In this document: positions 28,227 to 37,422 of the stretch, piece after piece
Position numbering within the stretch: position 1 is the stretch's first letter
Layout: every line of letters starts with the position of its first letter
Source: Cyanobacteria bacterium FACHB-502
Lineage (GTDB): Bacteria > Cyanobacteriota > Cyanobacteriia > Elainellales > Elainellaceae
Length of the DNA: 64,000 nt
Assembly: GCA_014695325.1 (NCBI GenBank)
Contig: JACJNZ010000088.1
Span: 26,300 to 90,299 of the forward strand
Reading direction: 5' to 3'
The notes under the pieces: generated by a model
Told to the model about the DNA's origin: nothing
The model's input: only the letters and a program-made list of their open reading frames with translations
The model's database searches: none
Program-made: the position numbers and the translations under genes

Positions 28227-29314
28227 GCTGCTTTTTCAAGTTGAAATCTGGACTCAAATAGGGTCATCACATCTCCGAATCGAGACTGTAAACAGGGATC
28301 AGACTGGCTTAATTCCCCAGAGTGGCTGGCAAGCCATTCGGGAGTTGCCCATTCAAAGTGCTTTTCGAGAAACGGTTTGAGATAGATGCTTGTGCCACCA
28401 CTGATAATCAAATGATTTAAATCATCAGGAACAACTGCATTAAGCCAGTCTTGCACTAACTGCCAATACTCGTACCGAGCAATTTCAATCGCATCCACCA
28501 GAAGTTTTGCTTCCGCATGGATATTTTCAGGCTGGGTTGATCGAATGAGAAATTGCAACTCACGATGGTCAGTCCGCAAATCCGAGCCAAGAGCATACAC
28601 CGCTTCAACCAGTGCATATCGATTTTGTCCCGGTGTGCGAGCAATCACCTTATCGATCAGCTTAACAAACCCTAGATCAGTTGTGGCACTGTGACAAGTT
28701 TCAATAACACCCCGGTTCAACGTCAAACAGCTAATATTTCGATAGCCAAAAATTAGAATGCTAATGCGGTTCTGGCTAATCCAATCCATACCGTGCTTGC
28801 GAATCAGATGACACATCATGCCTGTACCTTCAGAGGCGCAGTGGTAGGACACAAGCTGTCCTCGAATCAGAGTGTGTTGGAAATAATATTTCTTAAGACT
28901 TTTTGAAATTTTTTCTTTCAGCCAACCTCGGCTATTGATTTCACCATAGGGCAGCAGCATAGCAGCGTCTACGGCAACTCGGTCAGTGCCTTCCTGCAAA
29001 GCAATTGCACCTACAGCAGCCAGGAATTTATAAAAGGCGTGTTCGTACTTCAACATCTCAATGCGTTCAACCGCTGAAAATTCTCTGGCAAGAAAGCCAC
29101 AAACCTGAATTCGCTCTGCGTTTTGATTCAGCTTGATCCAGGCTTGGTCTTCAGGTCGCGCTGTCAGGTTGATCTGGTTGACTGAGCGAGTTGGCAGATT
29201 GAGAACATCTGGCTCCATCATCAGTATTTTGGGTGGTGCGCCATTAACCGAGTACACGATCTTAGACAGCGAAGCACCAGGATCAAACCCGATTTGCAAC
29301 TTAGCCGACTGCAT
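28223..29314 (-). CDS. parM: Actin-like plasmid segregation ATPase (ParM/StbA type)
   Basis: A 363-residue protein with the actin fold signatures: QIGFDPGASLSKIVYS at the N-terminus (phosphate-1 loop), ISILIFGYRNISCLTL in the middle (phosphate-2), and LNHLIISGGTSIYLKPFLEK near residue 310 (adenosine loop). ParM polymers push plasmid copies apart. The start at 29314 lies about 100 bp from a two-block iteron array. The stop overlaps the start of the small ParR candidate. Since parA-parB are also present, the plasmid seems to carry two partition systems. Confidence 0.85.
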   Translation of the reverse strand: MQSAKLQIGFDPGASLSKIVYSVNGAPPKILMMEPDVLNLPTRSVNQINLTARPEDQAWIKLNQNAERIQVCGFLAREFSAVERIEMLKYEHAFYKFLAAVGAIALQEGTDRVAVDAAMLLPYGEINSRGWLKEKISKSLKKYYFQHTLIRGQLVSYHCASEGTGMMCHLIRKHGMDWISQNRISILIFGYRNISCLTLNRGVIETCHSATTDLGFVKLIDKVIARTPGQNRYALVEAVYALGSDLRTDHRELQFLIRSTQPENIHAEAKLLVDAIEIARYEYWQLVQDWLNAVVPDDLNHLIISGGTSIYLKPFLEKHFEWATPEWLASHSGELSQSDPCLQSRFGDVMTLFESRFQLEKAA

Positions 29315-29411
29315 AAATTGTTGTGAATGCTTTTGTTTCTCCCTATCTTATCCCGTGTTTTCGCACTGAGATTCATCTGTCAATTGGTATTGTCTAAAGG
29401 GGTAAAATAGC

Positions 29412-29587
29412 TGGACACATTTGGGCACAATTGGTCACGTTTTTGTCGCTTCTGGTCACACTCTAATCACAAAAAATTCTATCCAATTTCTTTAATCTGA
29501 AATCAAATGTTTGAAAAATAGCGTTTTATTCATCAAACTGGTCACGTTTTTGTCGCTTCTGGTCACAAATGGTCACAAATGGTCGCG
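29412..29587. repeat. Two-block iteron array upstream of parM (parC-like)
   Basis: Units of the form TGGTCACA recur at 10-11 bp spacing. Block 1 has units at 29412, 29422, 29432, about 29443, 29453 and a weak one at 29464. Block 2 has units at 29539, about 29550, 29560, 29570 and 29580. A 29-bp sequence is repeated exactly at 29432-29460 and 29539-29567. The blocks flank about 68 bp of AT-rich DNA. Five phased repeats on each side of the promoter is the known plan of parC in plasmid R1. An origin of replication or transfer is the alternative. Confidence 0.75.
29472..29538 (-). promoter_or_regulatory. Likely parM promoter region between the iteron blocks
   Basis: AT-rich spacer between the two iteron blocks. 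On the minus strand it contains TTGATT followed 18-19 bases later by ATAGAA/TAGAAT, a weak sigma-70-like pair pointing towards parM. The position between the blocks is the main argument. Confidence 0.4.
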
Positions 29588-29820
29588 AAATCCCATACTC
29601 CTGACCAAATAAGGATTGTAGCAAGCAAATGAAAACGACATACTTTTTGTTCTTAAGCCGTTCTACACACCTTCAAAAATTCTTTTGAGTTAACTTTTAC
29701 TAATTTGTTGAGTTTTGTTTTTATCCTTATTTCGATACCCCAATATTAGGGAAGAGGACATTACACTAATTGAAAGCGAGCAATCACTCCTTAGCAGTAT
29801 TCACTTGTCTCTCTTGAGCA
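29588..29820. other. Intergenic region before the relaxase genes, oriT candidate
   Basis: 233 bp of AT-rich DNA between the iterons and the relaxosome genes. AAATAAGGAT (29607-29616) and ATCCTTATTT (29724-29733) form a distant inverted pair. Origins of transfer usually lie beside relaxase genes, so this is the first place to look. No nic consensus could be recognised with confidence. Confidence 0.35.
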
Positions 29821-30117
29821 ATGTCTTCTCAATCCAAATGCCGTTTTTCTGTTTATGCCACGCCGCAAGAGCATCAGTTTTTTCGTGACCAGGCAAAAGC
29901 TCGACACATGACAGTTTCACGCTATGTTCGATCGCTTGCTGACTCTGAGCAGATAAAAACGGCAGAACGGCTGCGGAACATTCAGCAGCACACACGACAA
30001 CTCACAAGATGCCTGAACGGATTGCGTCATGTTCTTTCAGACACCGAGCATTCCTCACAACTGTTCGGCAAAGCAATTGCGCTTCTCGTTCAAATTGAGG
30101 AGGAAGCCCAAAGATGA
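29821..30117 (+). CDS. Relaxosome accessory protein, MobC/NikA-like ribbon-helix-helix
   Basis: A 98-residue basic protein: CRFSVYATPQEHQFFRDQA, then HMTVSRYVRSLA, is a typical ribbon-helix-helix start (beta strand RFSVYAT, then two helices). A helical tail follows (LRNIQQHTRQLTRCLNGL). Small proteins of this type bind oriT and recruit the relaxase. The stop overlaps the relaxase ATG by four bases, so the pair is translationally coupled. It is the first gene of the long rightward transfer operon. Confidence 0.75.
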   Translation: MSSQSKCRFSVYATPQEHQFFRDQAKARHMTVSRYVRSLADSEQIKTAERLRNIQQHTRQLTRCLNGLRHVLSDTEHSSQLFGKAIALLVQIEEEAQR

Positions 30118-32336
30118 TTGGCAAGACAACGCTCTCCCATAGTTTTGAAGCAACCTTGCGCTATGTCTACAGCAAACCGAGCGCAATGACGATAGATGCG
30201 ACTCTGACCGCAGCGTTCACTGAAGATCCACTGCAAATTGCACAGGCGATGAATGCAGTAGCTCGCGATCGTTCTCCCAAACCCTGCTACCACATTTCAC
30301 TTTCCCCATCACAAAATGACCATCTAGACATGGAAGACTGGCATCAGATGAGTGCTGACTTTCTCAGCGAACTGGGAGCCGAGACTTATCAAGCAGTCGC
30401 CGTACTGCACACTGATGCGACGTACCCAGACGGAACGGTTCGACCCCACTTGCATTTCGTGATCAATCGGTTTGAATCGATTAATTCAGACGCTCGCGCT
30501 CTGTGCCTGCATTTTCCTCATATTGAGGAGGTTATTCGCAAGCTAGAACGGGACTATGCGCTTGAATCAGTTCCCTGTAGCTGGGAAGTCGATTGCCGAG
30601 GGAATGCTGCCTCACAGTACCACCGCACACAGCGAGACGGTGTTCCTTCGGTTCGCACTCAGCTTCAAGATTCAATCGATCAAACGATCGCGCAGGCAAC
30701 GACTGTCGATGAATTCCTTCGCGCACTGCAATCGCAGGGTATTCAATCAAACCTTGCAGCAGAAGGCATTTCGTTTGAGCAAGAAGGCATTTCGTTTGCA
30801 GGCTACCAGCTTGGAAAAGCCTACACCCGCAGCCATGTTGAAAAGGTTTTAGGCAGGAATAGCACCATGCTTCAAAGTGATGCAGCGCGATCAGGAATGT
30901 CGATGGCTGACCTGATGCAAAAAGCTTCAGAAGGGGGGATCTCTGCGACTGAACCAGAAAAGGTAATTCCTGCACCTGAAGTTGAGGAAATGCCCTTGGT
31001 TAATCCCCAGCCGGAGCCAGAGTCTCAGCGTCAAACTGAATCGCAGCCAGATCGAGAACCCAGAGAACCTGTTGTTCCCTCTCCCCTACTGGCAGAAACT
31101 GGAACTGCCCTGGAAAACCTGGGACAGACGATCGGGGGCAGTCATGAAATTGACGGCATGATGCTGGGCGGAGCCGCCACCCAACTGACGGGTGCTATGG
31201 TCATGCTAGGGGATGCTTTTCTCAAGCGAATTGCAGAGGCAAAGGAGAGAGAGCAAAGCGAACGTGCCCAAAGATTAATCGAGCAGCTAGAGCAAATTGG
31301 GAAGCGGACAACGGCTCTAGAAGAAACAGTTCAGACACAGCCAAAACCTCCCGCTGCTGCACCTGCTGAATTCAAAACGGCGCCCCCCCCTCCAATTCCT
31401 GCATCTCCTACAGCACCTCAACCCAGTCAACAGAAAAGTCCTTCTAAACAGCCATCGCCCACTGACCCGTTAGCAGAGAGTTTTGGGCTGGCACAGCAGC
31501 GACTCGTTCCACTGGAACGACAGGCAGGACTTCCTCCGGTCGATTATCCCGCGCTGAAGTTTGATCACAATGCCTCAATCGATCAGCAGCTTGATCAGAT
31601 GGAAGCGGCTCTAAAGCAGCTCAATGAACGGCTGGAAAAGCTGGAGATCGTGCTGCACCCAGAAGCAACGGTTGTTACGAACAAACCCACGCCTGAACAG
31701 GTAGCTGAAAGTTTGGCAAACTACGTCCAGGCGCGAGCGCAGTATTACAAACTTGCGCCAACTGAACCTGTAAAAACGCGCACAATGGGAACGATTGAGT
31801 TGTCCCATTCTGAAAACGGCAATGACGTAATTGCAGTTGTCGAGCGACCTTTTGGCGCAAAGTTTGAGGCAACAAAACAGGACGGTAAGTGGGAAGTTGC
31901 CAGCAATGGCTTAAATGATTTATCCGATCGTGAAATAGAAACAATTGTAAAACTGCCGCAAACCTCGCAGGAGTACGAGTCAGTCACGCAAAATAAAGCA
32001 CTGGTTCGATATTTCCAAAAACACGCCTCACAGGAATTTGAAGGCGAACAAGGCAGAATCATCTGGAACGACAAGCATGAAAAATTTAGCTATCGCTTCG
32101 ACATCGCTACAGATCGAAGCGGTAACAAAACGGTAATCGGTATCGATCAACGTACCGAGAAGGTGGTGATGCAGGCGCAAATCAAGCCAAATGGCAGCAT
32201 TCAAATCGACCAGGCGCAGGTTCCAAAAGAACACGCTGAGTCGTTGCTGCATCAGCAAGAGGCGACGCGATCTGCCGAATCTAAAGTGACCCAACTTCAC
32301 AAAAAGCAGCGGTCACGTCCTGAACTCTCCCTATAA
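30114..32336 (+). CDS. Conjugative relaxase
   Basis: A 740-residue protein. The N-terminal nicking domain shows FEATLRYVYSK (candidate catalytic tyrosine region), YHISLSPSQNDHL, and the metal-binding three-histidine motif as HTD then PHLHFVINR near residues 102-121. The next part (AEGISFEQEGISFAGYQLG and KAYTRSHV) matches the region after the nicking domain in MobA/VirD2-like relaxases. The C-terminal half is proline- and glutamine-rich with a coiled coil (IDQQLDQMEAALKQLNERLE) and a separate domain at about 555-700. It should cut oriT, attach to the 5' end and pilot the strand to the VirD4-like protein. Confidence 0.85.
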   Translation: MIGKTTLSHSFEATLRYVYSKPSAMTIDATLTAAFTEDPLQIAQAMNAVARDRSPKPCYHISLSPSQNDHLDMEDWHQMSADFLSELGAETYQAVAVLHTDATYPDGTVRPHLHFVINRFESINSDARALCLHFPHIEEVIRKLERDYALESVPCSWEVDCRGNAASQYHRTQRDGVPSVRTQLQDSIDQTIAQATTVDEFLRALQSQGIQSNLAAEGISFEQEGISFAGYQLGKAYTRSHVEKVLGRNSTMLQSDAARSGMSMADLMQKASEGGISATEPEKVIPAPEVEEMPLVNPQPEPESQRQTESQPDREPREPVVPSPLLAETGTALENLGQTIGGSHEIDGMMLGGAATQLTGAMVMLGDAFLKRIAEAKEREQSERAQRLIEQLEQIGKRTTALEETVQTQPKPPAAAPAEFKTAPPPPIPASPTAPQPSQQKSPSKQPSPTDPLAESFGLAQQRLVPLERQAGLPPVDYPALKFDHNASIDQQLDQMEAALKQLNERLEKLEIVLHPEATVVTNKPTPEQVAESLANYVQARAQYYKLAPTEPVKTRTMGTIELSHSENGNDVIAVVERPFGAKFEATKQDGKWEVASNGLNDLSDREIETIVKLPQTSQEYESVTQNKALVRYFQKHASQEFEGEQGRIIWNDKHEKFSYRFDIATDRSGNKTVIGIDQRTEKVVMQAQIKPNGSIQIDQAQVPKEHAESLLHQQEATRSAESKVTQLHKKQRSRPELSL

Positions 32337-32353
32337 CTCTCTTCAAGGAAACC

Positions 32354-33019
32354 ATGTCTAAACAACCAAAAACACGCCGACAGAAGCCCAGAGCAACGTA
32401 TCAATTTACAGTATTGGGGCAACAAGTGCAGCTCGACCAGATTCAAACTGCCATGCTGGGAGTGTTTGCCTGCCTCGTCGTTTATCTCGCAGTTCGCCAA
32501 CCTCCGATTGCTGCGATTGCGATTTCAGGAATTCTTACCGCTACGGGAACAATGTTGCTTCCTTTTTCTGCGAAAGCAGTGTTGCGGGATAAGAAGCTAC
32601 AGTGGGCAACGGCAACCGCTGCTATGATTCTGGTCCTTGCGGGAACTAAACCTGCATCTGCTCAGTTTTTTAATGCTCTAGAGCAAGCAACTCTTGAGGT
32701 TGTTACTGCCTCCAACTCTGGGATTGATCAAGCCGTAGTAACAGGCATTTTTATCTTGATCCGTGTTGTCGTCGTACTGGCATTTGTGGCAGGTTCCGTT
32801 GGTTTACTGGTGCAAATGTTTAGAGGAGGGGACTGGCAACCGATCGCCACGTTGGTCGGGATTGGTCTGGCGTTTGTAATTGGCGTTGAGATCATCAGTA
32901 ATTTGATGCTGGGAGGTCTTGGTGGTGGTGCTGGTGCAATGAACCCAGGTGCATTCAAAGACTATGCTGCAACCATCATTCCGGTTATTGCCGCGAGATT
33001 TGAAGTTACGGTCGGTTAG
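32354..33019 (+). CDS. VirB2/TrbC-like pilin candidate with internal signal sequence
   Basis: A 221-residue hydrophobic protein. After a basic N-terminus come two membrane segments (MLGVFACLVVYLAV, IAISGILTATGTMLL). A third stretch, ATAAMILVLAGTKPASAQFF, looks like a signal peptide with an ASA cleavage site near residue 105. The remaining 115 residues hold two membrane helices separated by a short polar loop (FRGGDWQPIATL), which is the pilin layout of VirB2. Its position directly before virB4 supports this role. The extra N-terminal membrane part is unusual for a VirB2. Confidence 0.6.
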   Translation: MSKQPKTRRQKPRATYQFTVLGQQVQLDQIQTAMLGVFACLVVYLAVRQPPIAAIAISGILTATGTMLLPFSAKAVLRDKKLQWATATAAMILVLAGTKPASAQFFNALEQATLEVVTASNSGIDQAVVTGIFILIRVVVVLAFVAGSVGLLVQMFRGGDWQPIATLVGIGLAFVIGVEIISNLMLGGLGGGAGAMNPGAFKDYAATIIPVIAARFEVTVG

Positions 33020-33082
33020 CTCCTCATTATCCTTCTTGCCAGATGGATTACCTGCCAAATCTTACAGAGATTGGAGAAATTA

Positions 33083-36000
33083 GTGAGCAAGCAGATTGAT
33101 GTCGATCAAGACCCGATTCGGGTCAGCAGATCAATGGGGAAACGCGCCAGCATTGGTCCGATTCCTGCGGACCTTCTGTTTCCCTGGATGGCGATCGGAT
33201 TTGTTGCTTATTTCATCATTCGGATGATGTTAGCTGGCAGCATCATCCTCTGGACAGGTTGCTGGTTCTGGCTTGCAGTCACTTACTGGGCACTGGCAGG
33301 AAACCGTGCCTATCGGTACTTCAAGCAGTGGCAAATACCGCCAGGACAGGACTGGATCAATGGAGATTCGCTGTTTGTGAGGGTGACGGATCACGGACTG
33401 TGGAAGCGCAAACGCAAAGAGTCTCAGGGCGCAATTCTGATGCAGACGGACGAGGGGGTTAAACGTTTTATGCCGTTTCAAAAATTCTGCCATTTGCACT
33501 CAATTGCGGAAGTTCAAATTGGAGGACACAAGTTTGCCTGTCTCCTGCTGCATAATCCTGGCAGCGATCAGTGGTCAGCGCAAATTCCGTTTAAGTTTAC
33601 GGGACTGCATCCGCAACTTTATCGGCAAGAGGTAGAAGAGACGATCGACTTATTGCGGCGAGGGCTTCAAGAGTTGCCGGAGCGTGAAGCGTTGACGTTC
33701 TATCTGGGTTGCTCAACGGACATTCGTGAACGCTATGAGCAGCTAAACCAGCTTGCTGAATCAACTTCATTGAATCCGGTTTCTGTTCTGCTTCTCAATG
33801 AACAAAAGCGCATTTTTGAACTGGCACAACAGGGCGTTCGGCAAGTCTGGAGCCAGAGCATTTGGGCAGGATGGACAGCGCAGTATAGCGAGGAGAATAG
33901 AACCGACAACATCGGCAAAATCTTGATGGGCTTGCAGAGATGGGCACAAAAAGGCATCCGCTCCTTTGTCGGTACAGAGCAAACTTTCTTCAACAACTTC
34001 TACCGTAATCTGGCACAACAGGTTTATGAACAGGGCTATTTAGAATGGCGCAACCTGCTCGAAACCAAGTGCGGGCTAGAGGTTGCCCCAATGTCAGCAC
34101 AGGAGGCGTGGGAGTGGTTATGGTATCGCTTTAATAAATCGCCTGCACCCACTTTGGGGAAGGACCAGTACATTCAAATTCGAGAAACCGAACGGGGATT
34201 GTCAGAAAACGTTCCTATGAGCGGTCAGAAAGATCTCATCACGCTGCTAATTCAGGGGGAGAAGGGAAAAACCAGTGTGCCGCGACACAAACAGCAGCAC
34301 GGTTATATGTATGTCAACGAGAAGGTTGGCAAAGTTGTGGTTTTAGAAGATCCGCCTGATGGCTGGCGCAATGCGCGTGAGCAGTTGAGCTGGATCTGGA
34401 CAAGGATGAGTTCGAGCTATGTGCGTGATACCGAAGTGGTTATTCAGGTCAGACCGAAAGAGACTTGGGTCACTCGTGATGAACTGGAGAAGATGTCACG
34501 GCAATCCCATACCGAACTGCGGCGAGCGATCGAGGATGGAACGGGTCGTGTTGTTCATGCCAATCTTGCAGGGGAGCAAGCCGCTGACGCACTGCGAAAA
34601 GTTTTAGAAGGGGTAAAGCCGCTCTACTGCGCTCCAGTTTTCATTATCTGGCGCAACTCTGAAGCCGAATGCGAAGAAGCCGCTATCCAGCTTACTAAGT
34701 CGTTTGGAACCGCAACGGCTGTCACAGAAGACGATATTTCCTGGCAACTGTGGCTGGATAGCTTGCCGATTAACGATGAACTGCTGCTAAAGAAATTCAG
34801 CACCTTTTCTGAACGGCGGCTGACGCTTGACAGTGAATCGGCTATCGGTTTCCTGCCGATCGTTAAACCCAGACCGATTGATGCCGAGGGTGTTGAGTTT
34901 CTGACGGAGCGAGGTGGACAGCCTGTTCATCTTAATTTGTTTGGCAGCAGTCCCGGTCGAATCATGATCACAGGCACATCGGGCAGTGGCAAATCGGTGC
35001 TGGGCTGGCGATTCATTGAAGAAGCTCTGGCTCGCAGCATTCCAGTCGTCGGATTGGACTTGTCTACAGGTGGAGACAATACATTCCGTATTGCGGTTGA
35101 GATGCTGGGCGAGCGAGGGGTTTACGTCGATATTCTGAACGAACGAATGAATTTGATGGAGCCACCTGACCTACGCAATTTGCCGCCGAACCTCGCGATT
35201 CCTCGCTTTAAGCGGTGGAAAGACTTTATTCGTCAGGCAATCATGGCGATTTCGATGGGACAAATCCAGGATCAGGAGTTGCAGGAACGGGTTGATTCAA
35301 TCACGCTGCGGCTTCTGGAGGTGTTCTTCTCGGATTCGGAGATGATCGATCGCTATAATGCGGCGTTTGAGGGTGGATTCAAATCCGCTGAATGGCAGTT
35401 AATGCCAACGGCGCATGAACTGCTACGGTTCTGCTCCAGGGAAAAGCTGAAGCTTGAAAGCTACGAAGAGATTGATGCCCGTGCCATCAACCAGATTGTG
35501 TCGCAGCTTGGCGCGAAGTTGGTAGATCCAAATATTGGCGATGTGATTGGACGACCCAGCACGGTCAACCCCAATCCCATCATCAAGTTCTATGCCTTAT
35601 CAGGGCTATCGAACGACGCTAACGCTTACATCATGGCGATTACAGCACAGATGGCGTGTTTAAGAAATGCGCTGTCGGCTCCGCAATCGCTATTTGTGGG
35701 CGATGAGCTATCGGTTTTGCTAAGCAAGAGCGGATTTGCCGACATGGTGGGCGAAATGCTGGCAACCGGACGGAAAGAGGGAGTCGCAAGTTTGCTGCTG
35801 GCACAGGATTTGGATGCTATTGTCACCTGTTCTGCGGCGGCAAAAATCAAAGCTAACATCACGACAACCATCACAGGGTACACCACTCATGCCGCCCTGG
35901 ATGCTTACACCAGCTACCTGCACTATGACCCCAGCATCATTGGAGCAAACGCGACAGAAAAGTTTAGGGGCAACCGCAGCGAAATGTACACCCGCTGGAT

Positions 36001-36262
36001 GATCGAGCGCAATGGACGGTTCTGGCAAACGCGATCGTACAGTCCACCACTGGCAGTTGCGGCTCTGGCAAACGAAGAAGAAGAGAAACTTGCTCGTAAT
36101 CGGGTACTGATGCAGTATCCGCGAACCGAGCGTGGATATCTAGCTGGACTCAGCGCATTTACCAAAGAGTATGTCGCGGCTCTGCGCGGTTCTCAGTCCA
36201 TGCAGGACATTGGGGTATCTGACCTTGAAAAGTTCCAATCACGACGACGAGTGAGTGCTTAA
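33083..36262 (+). CDS. virB4: VirB4-type conjugation ATPase with VirB3-like N-terminus
   Basis: A 1059-residue inner-membrane-associated ATPase that powers type IV secretion. Residues about 20-85 hold two membrane helices (LLFPWMAIGFVAYFIIRMML, then IILWTGCWFWLAVTYWALA), resembling a fused VirB3. The VirB4 core has Walker A GTSGSGKS at residues 631-638, GLDLSTGGDNT, and LFVGDELSVLL (Walker B) near 870, with GRKEGVASLLLAQDLDA after it. The GTG at 33083 is preferred because GGAG lies seven bases upstream; an in-frame TTG at 33071 is an alternative. No separate virB3 gene is present. Confidence 0.88.
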   Translation: MSKQIDVDQDPIRVSRSMGKRASIGPIPADLLFPWMAIGFVAYFIIRMMLAGSIILWTGCWFWLAVTYWALAGNRAYRYFKQWQIPPGQDWINGDSLFVRVTDHGLWKRKRKESQGAILMQTDEGVKRFMPFQKFCHLHSIAEVQIGGHKFACLLLHNPGSDQWSAQIPFKFTGLHPQLYRQEVEETIDLLRRGLQELPEREALTFYLGCSTDIRERYEQLNQLAESTSLNPVSVLLLNEQKRIFELAQQGVRQVWSQSIWAGWTAQYSEENRTDNIGKILMGLQRWAQKGIRSFVGTEQTFFNNFYRNLAQQVYEQGYLEWRNLLETKCGLEVAPMSAQEAWEWLWYRFNKSPAPTLGKDQYIQIRETERGLSENVPMSGQKDLITLLIQGEKGKTSVPRHKQQHGYMYVNEKVGKVVVLEDPPDGWRNAREQLSWIWTRMSSSYVRDTEVVIQVRPKETWVTRDELEKMSRQSHTELRRAIEDGTGRVVHANLAGEQAADALRKVLEGVKPLYCAPVFIIWRNSEAECEEAAIQLTKSFGTATAVTEDDISWQLWLDSLPINDELLLKKFSTFSERRLTLDSESAIGFLPIVKPRPIDAEGVEFLTERGGQPVHLNLFGSSPGRIMITGTSGSGKSVLGWRFIEEALARSIPVVGLDLSTGGDNTFRIAVEMLGERGVYVDILNERMNLMEPPDLRNLPPNLAIPRFKRWKDFIRQAIMAISMGQIQDQELQERVDSITLRLLEVFFSDSEMIDRYNAAFEGGFKSAEWQLMPTAHELLRFCSREKLKLESYEEIDARAINQIVSQLGAKLVDPNIGDVIGRPSTVNPNPIIKFYALSGLSNDANAYIMAITAQMACLRNALSAPQSLFVGDELSVLLSKSGFADMVGEMLATGRKEGVASLLLAQDLDAIVTCSAAAKIKANITTTITGYTTHAALDAYTSYLHYDPSIIGANATEKFRGNRSEMYTRWMIERNGRFWQTRSYSPPLAVAALANEEEEKLARNRVLMQYPRTERGYLAGLSAFTKEYVAALRGSQSMQDIGVSDLEKFQSRRRVSA

Positions 36263-36267
36263 ACACT

Positions 36268-37422
36268 ATGAGAACTTTGACACAAGCGATTTTTCTAGCC
36301 ACGGCACTGATGGCGATCCCACTGGGTGAAGCCAATGCTCAGGTGACACCTCCATTCAATCCTGGTGCATCTGCTAACGGTTCTGCGGCAAATGGAGATT
36401 TGCTCAATAACCGTGATTTGCTAAACGGCGGGGTGACACCCCCCTTTAATCCGGCTGGAGGCACACAGGCAGGCTTGCAGCAGCAGGCACAGACCGGAGC
36501 CAATCTGGGCGGGATTGGGGCTGATGTGCAGCAAGCGACAGGGGCAGTCCAGGAGGCAGGAGGGATATTTAACGATATTGCCAATATTGGCGATCGCATC
36601 GGCAATATTGGCGGTCAGATTAGCAACAGCCTAGGTCGTTTATTTTCTCAGTTCAACCTGAATGCACTGCTGGGAGTATTGGGTATCAACCTGAATCCTA
36701 CGTTTGAGTCGGTTGCTGGGGGACTGGAGGGCAACGGCGGACTGGATATCGGTGCGAAGCCCGATAAACCTGGTGGTGGGCTGGACATTGGGGCAAAACC
36801 CGATAAGCCCGGTGGTGCAGAGGCAGGTGAAGGCGGCTCACTCGTTAGCCGAGGGGCACTGATGCTGCCGGACATTGATCAGGCGCGATCCGCGATCGCT
36901 AACGGCAAAACATCGACGACCGAGGAGTTTCTGGGTGCGAAAACGGGAGGGCAAGGCAGTGTGGTCATTAAGCAGGATCTAGAGTCTCTGCTCATGACCA
37001 GCACCACGAGAGAAGTAGGAGAAGCGACGACGCTATCGGCGCAGGGGCAGCAGCAACTTCGAGCTAACGCAGAAGCCGCAAACCAAGCTTTGACGACATC
37101 AGGGCAACTGGCAGAAGATTCTGTGAATCAGGATGTGTCGCAGAACATTTTGCGAAACCTTTCCGGGCAGATGCAGGCTTCACAGCAAACTGGGACACTG
37201 CTTGCGATCGACGCTCAAATGCGAGCTAGAGACGATTCGCTGAGAAATATTCTGATGGCAAATACATTGGATGAAATTCAGGGCGAAAACATTGCAGAAC
37301 GGCGAATGGATGCTTCAGCCTATTCAGCCGCGATTACGCAAGGAAGCCAGTTTACTTTGCCAGGGTTCAATCCTGAAGGAACCGGGCGTAATCGAACGGC
37401 AAGACGGGGACTAAGACCATGA
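36268..37422 (+). CDS. Exported repeat-containing protein in the virB5 position
   Basis: A 384-residue protein with a signal peptide (MRTLTQAIFLATALMAIPL). Two short duplications are visible: VTPPFNP after the signal peptide and again about 30 residues on, and GLDIGAKPDKPGG twice near residue 160. The C-terminal half is helical and glutamine-rich (QQLRANAEAANQALTTSGQL). Between virB4 and virB6 one expects VirB5/TrbJ, a helical exported protein, and the second half fits this. Direct sequence similarity to VirB5 was not seen. The stop overlaps the virB6-like start by four bases. Confidence 0.6.
   Translation: MRTLTQAIFLATALMAIPLGEANAQVTPPFNPGASANGSAANGDLLNNRDLLNGGVTPPFNPAGGTQAGLQQQAQTGANLGGIGADVQQATGAVQEAGGIFNDIANIGDRIGNIGGQISNSLGRLFSQFNLNALLGVLGINLNPTFESVAGGLEGNGGLDIGAKPDKPGGGLDIGAKPDKPGGAEAGEGGSLVSRGALMLPDIDQARSAIANGKTSTTEEFLGAKTGGQGSVVIKQDLESLLMTSTTREVGEATTLSAQGQQQLRANAEAANQALTTSGQLAEDSVNQDVSQNILRNLSGQMQASQQTGTLLAIDAQMRARDDSLRNILMANTLDEIQGENIAERRMDASAYSAAITQGSQFTLPGFNPEGTGRNRTARRGLRP

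Noticed and set aside
29412..29587. Iterons read as a CRISPR array
   Set aside because: Repeat units are 8-11 bp, phased by one helical turn, without variable spacers or cas genes.
30742..30800. Tandem repeat GAAGGCATTTCGTTTG inside the relaxase gene as a possible binding site
   Set aside because: It encodes the EGISFEQEGISF stretch that fits the relaxase family pattern, so protein conservation explains it.
36268..37422. Direct naming as VirB5
   Set aside because: Position and signal peptide fit, but no sequence pattern of VirB5 could be pointed to, so only the position is stated.
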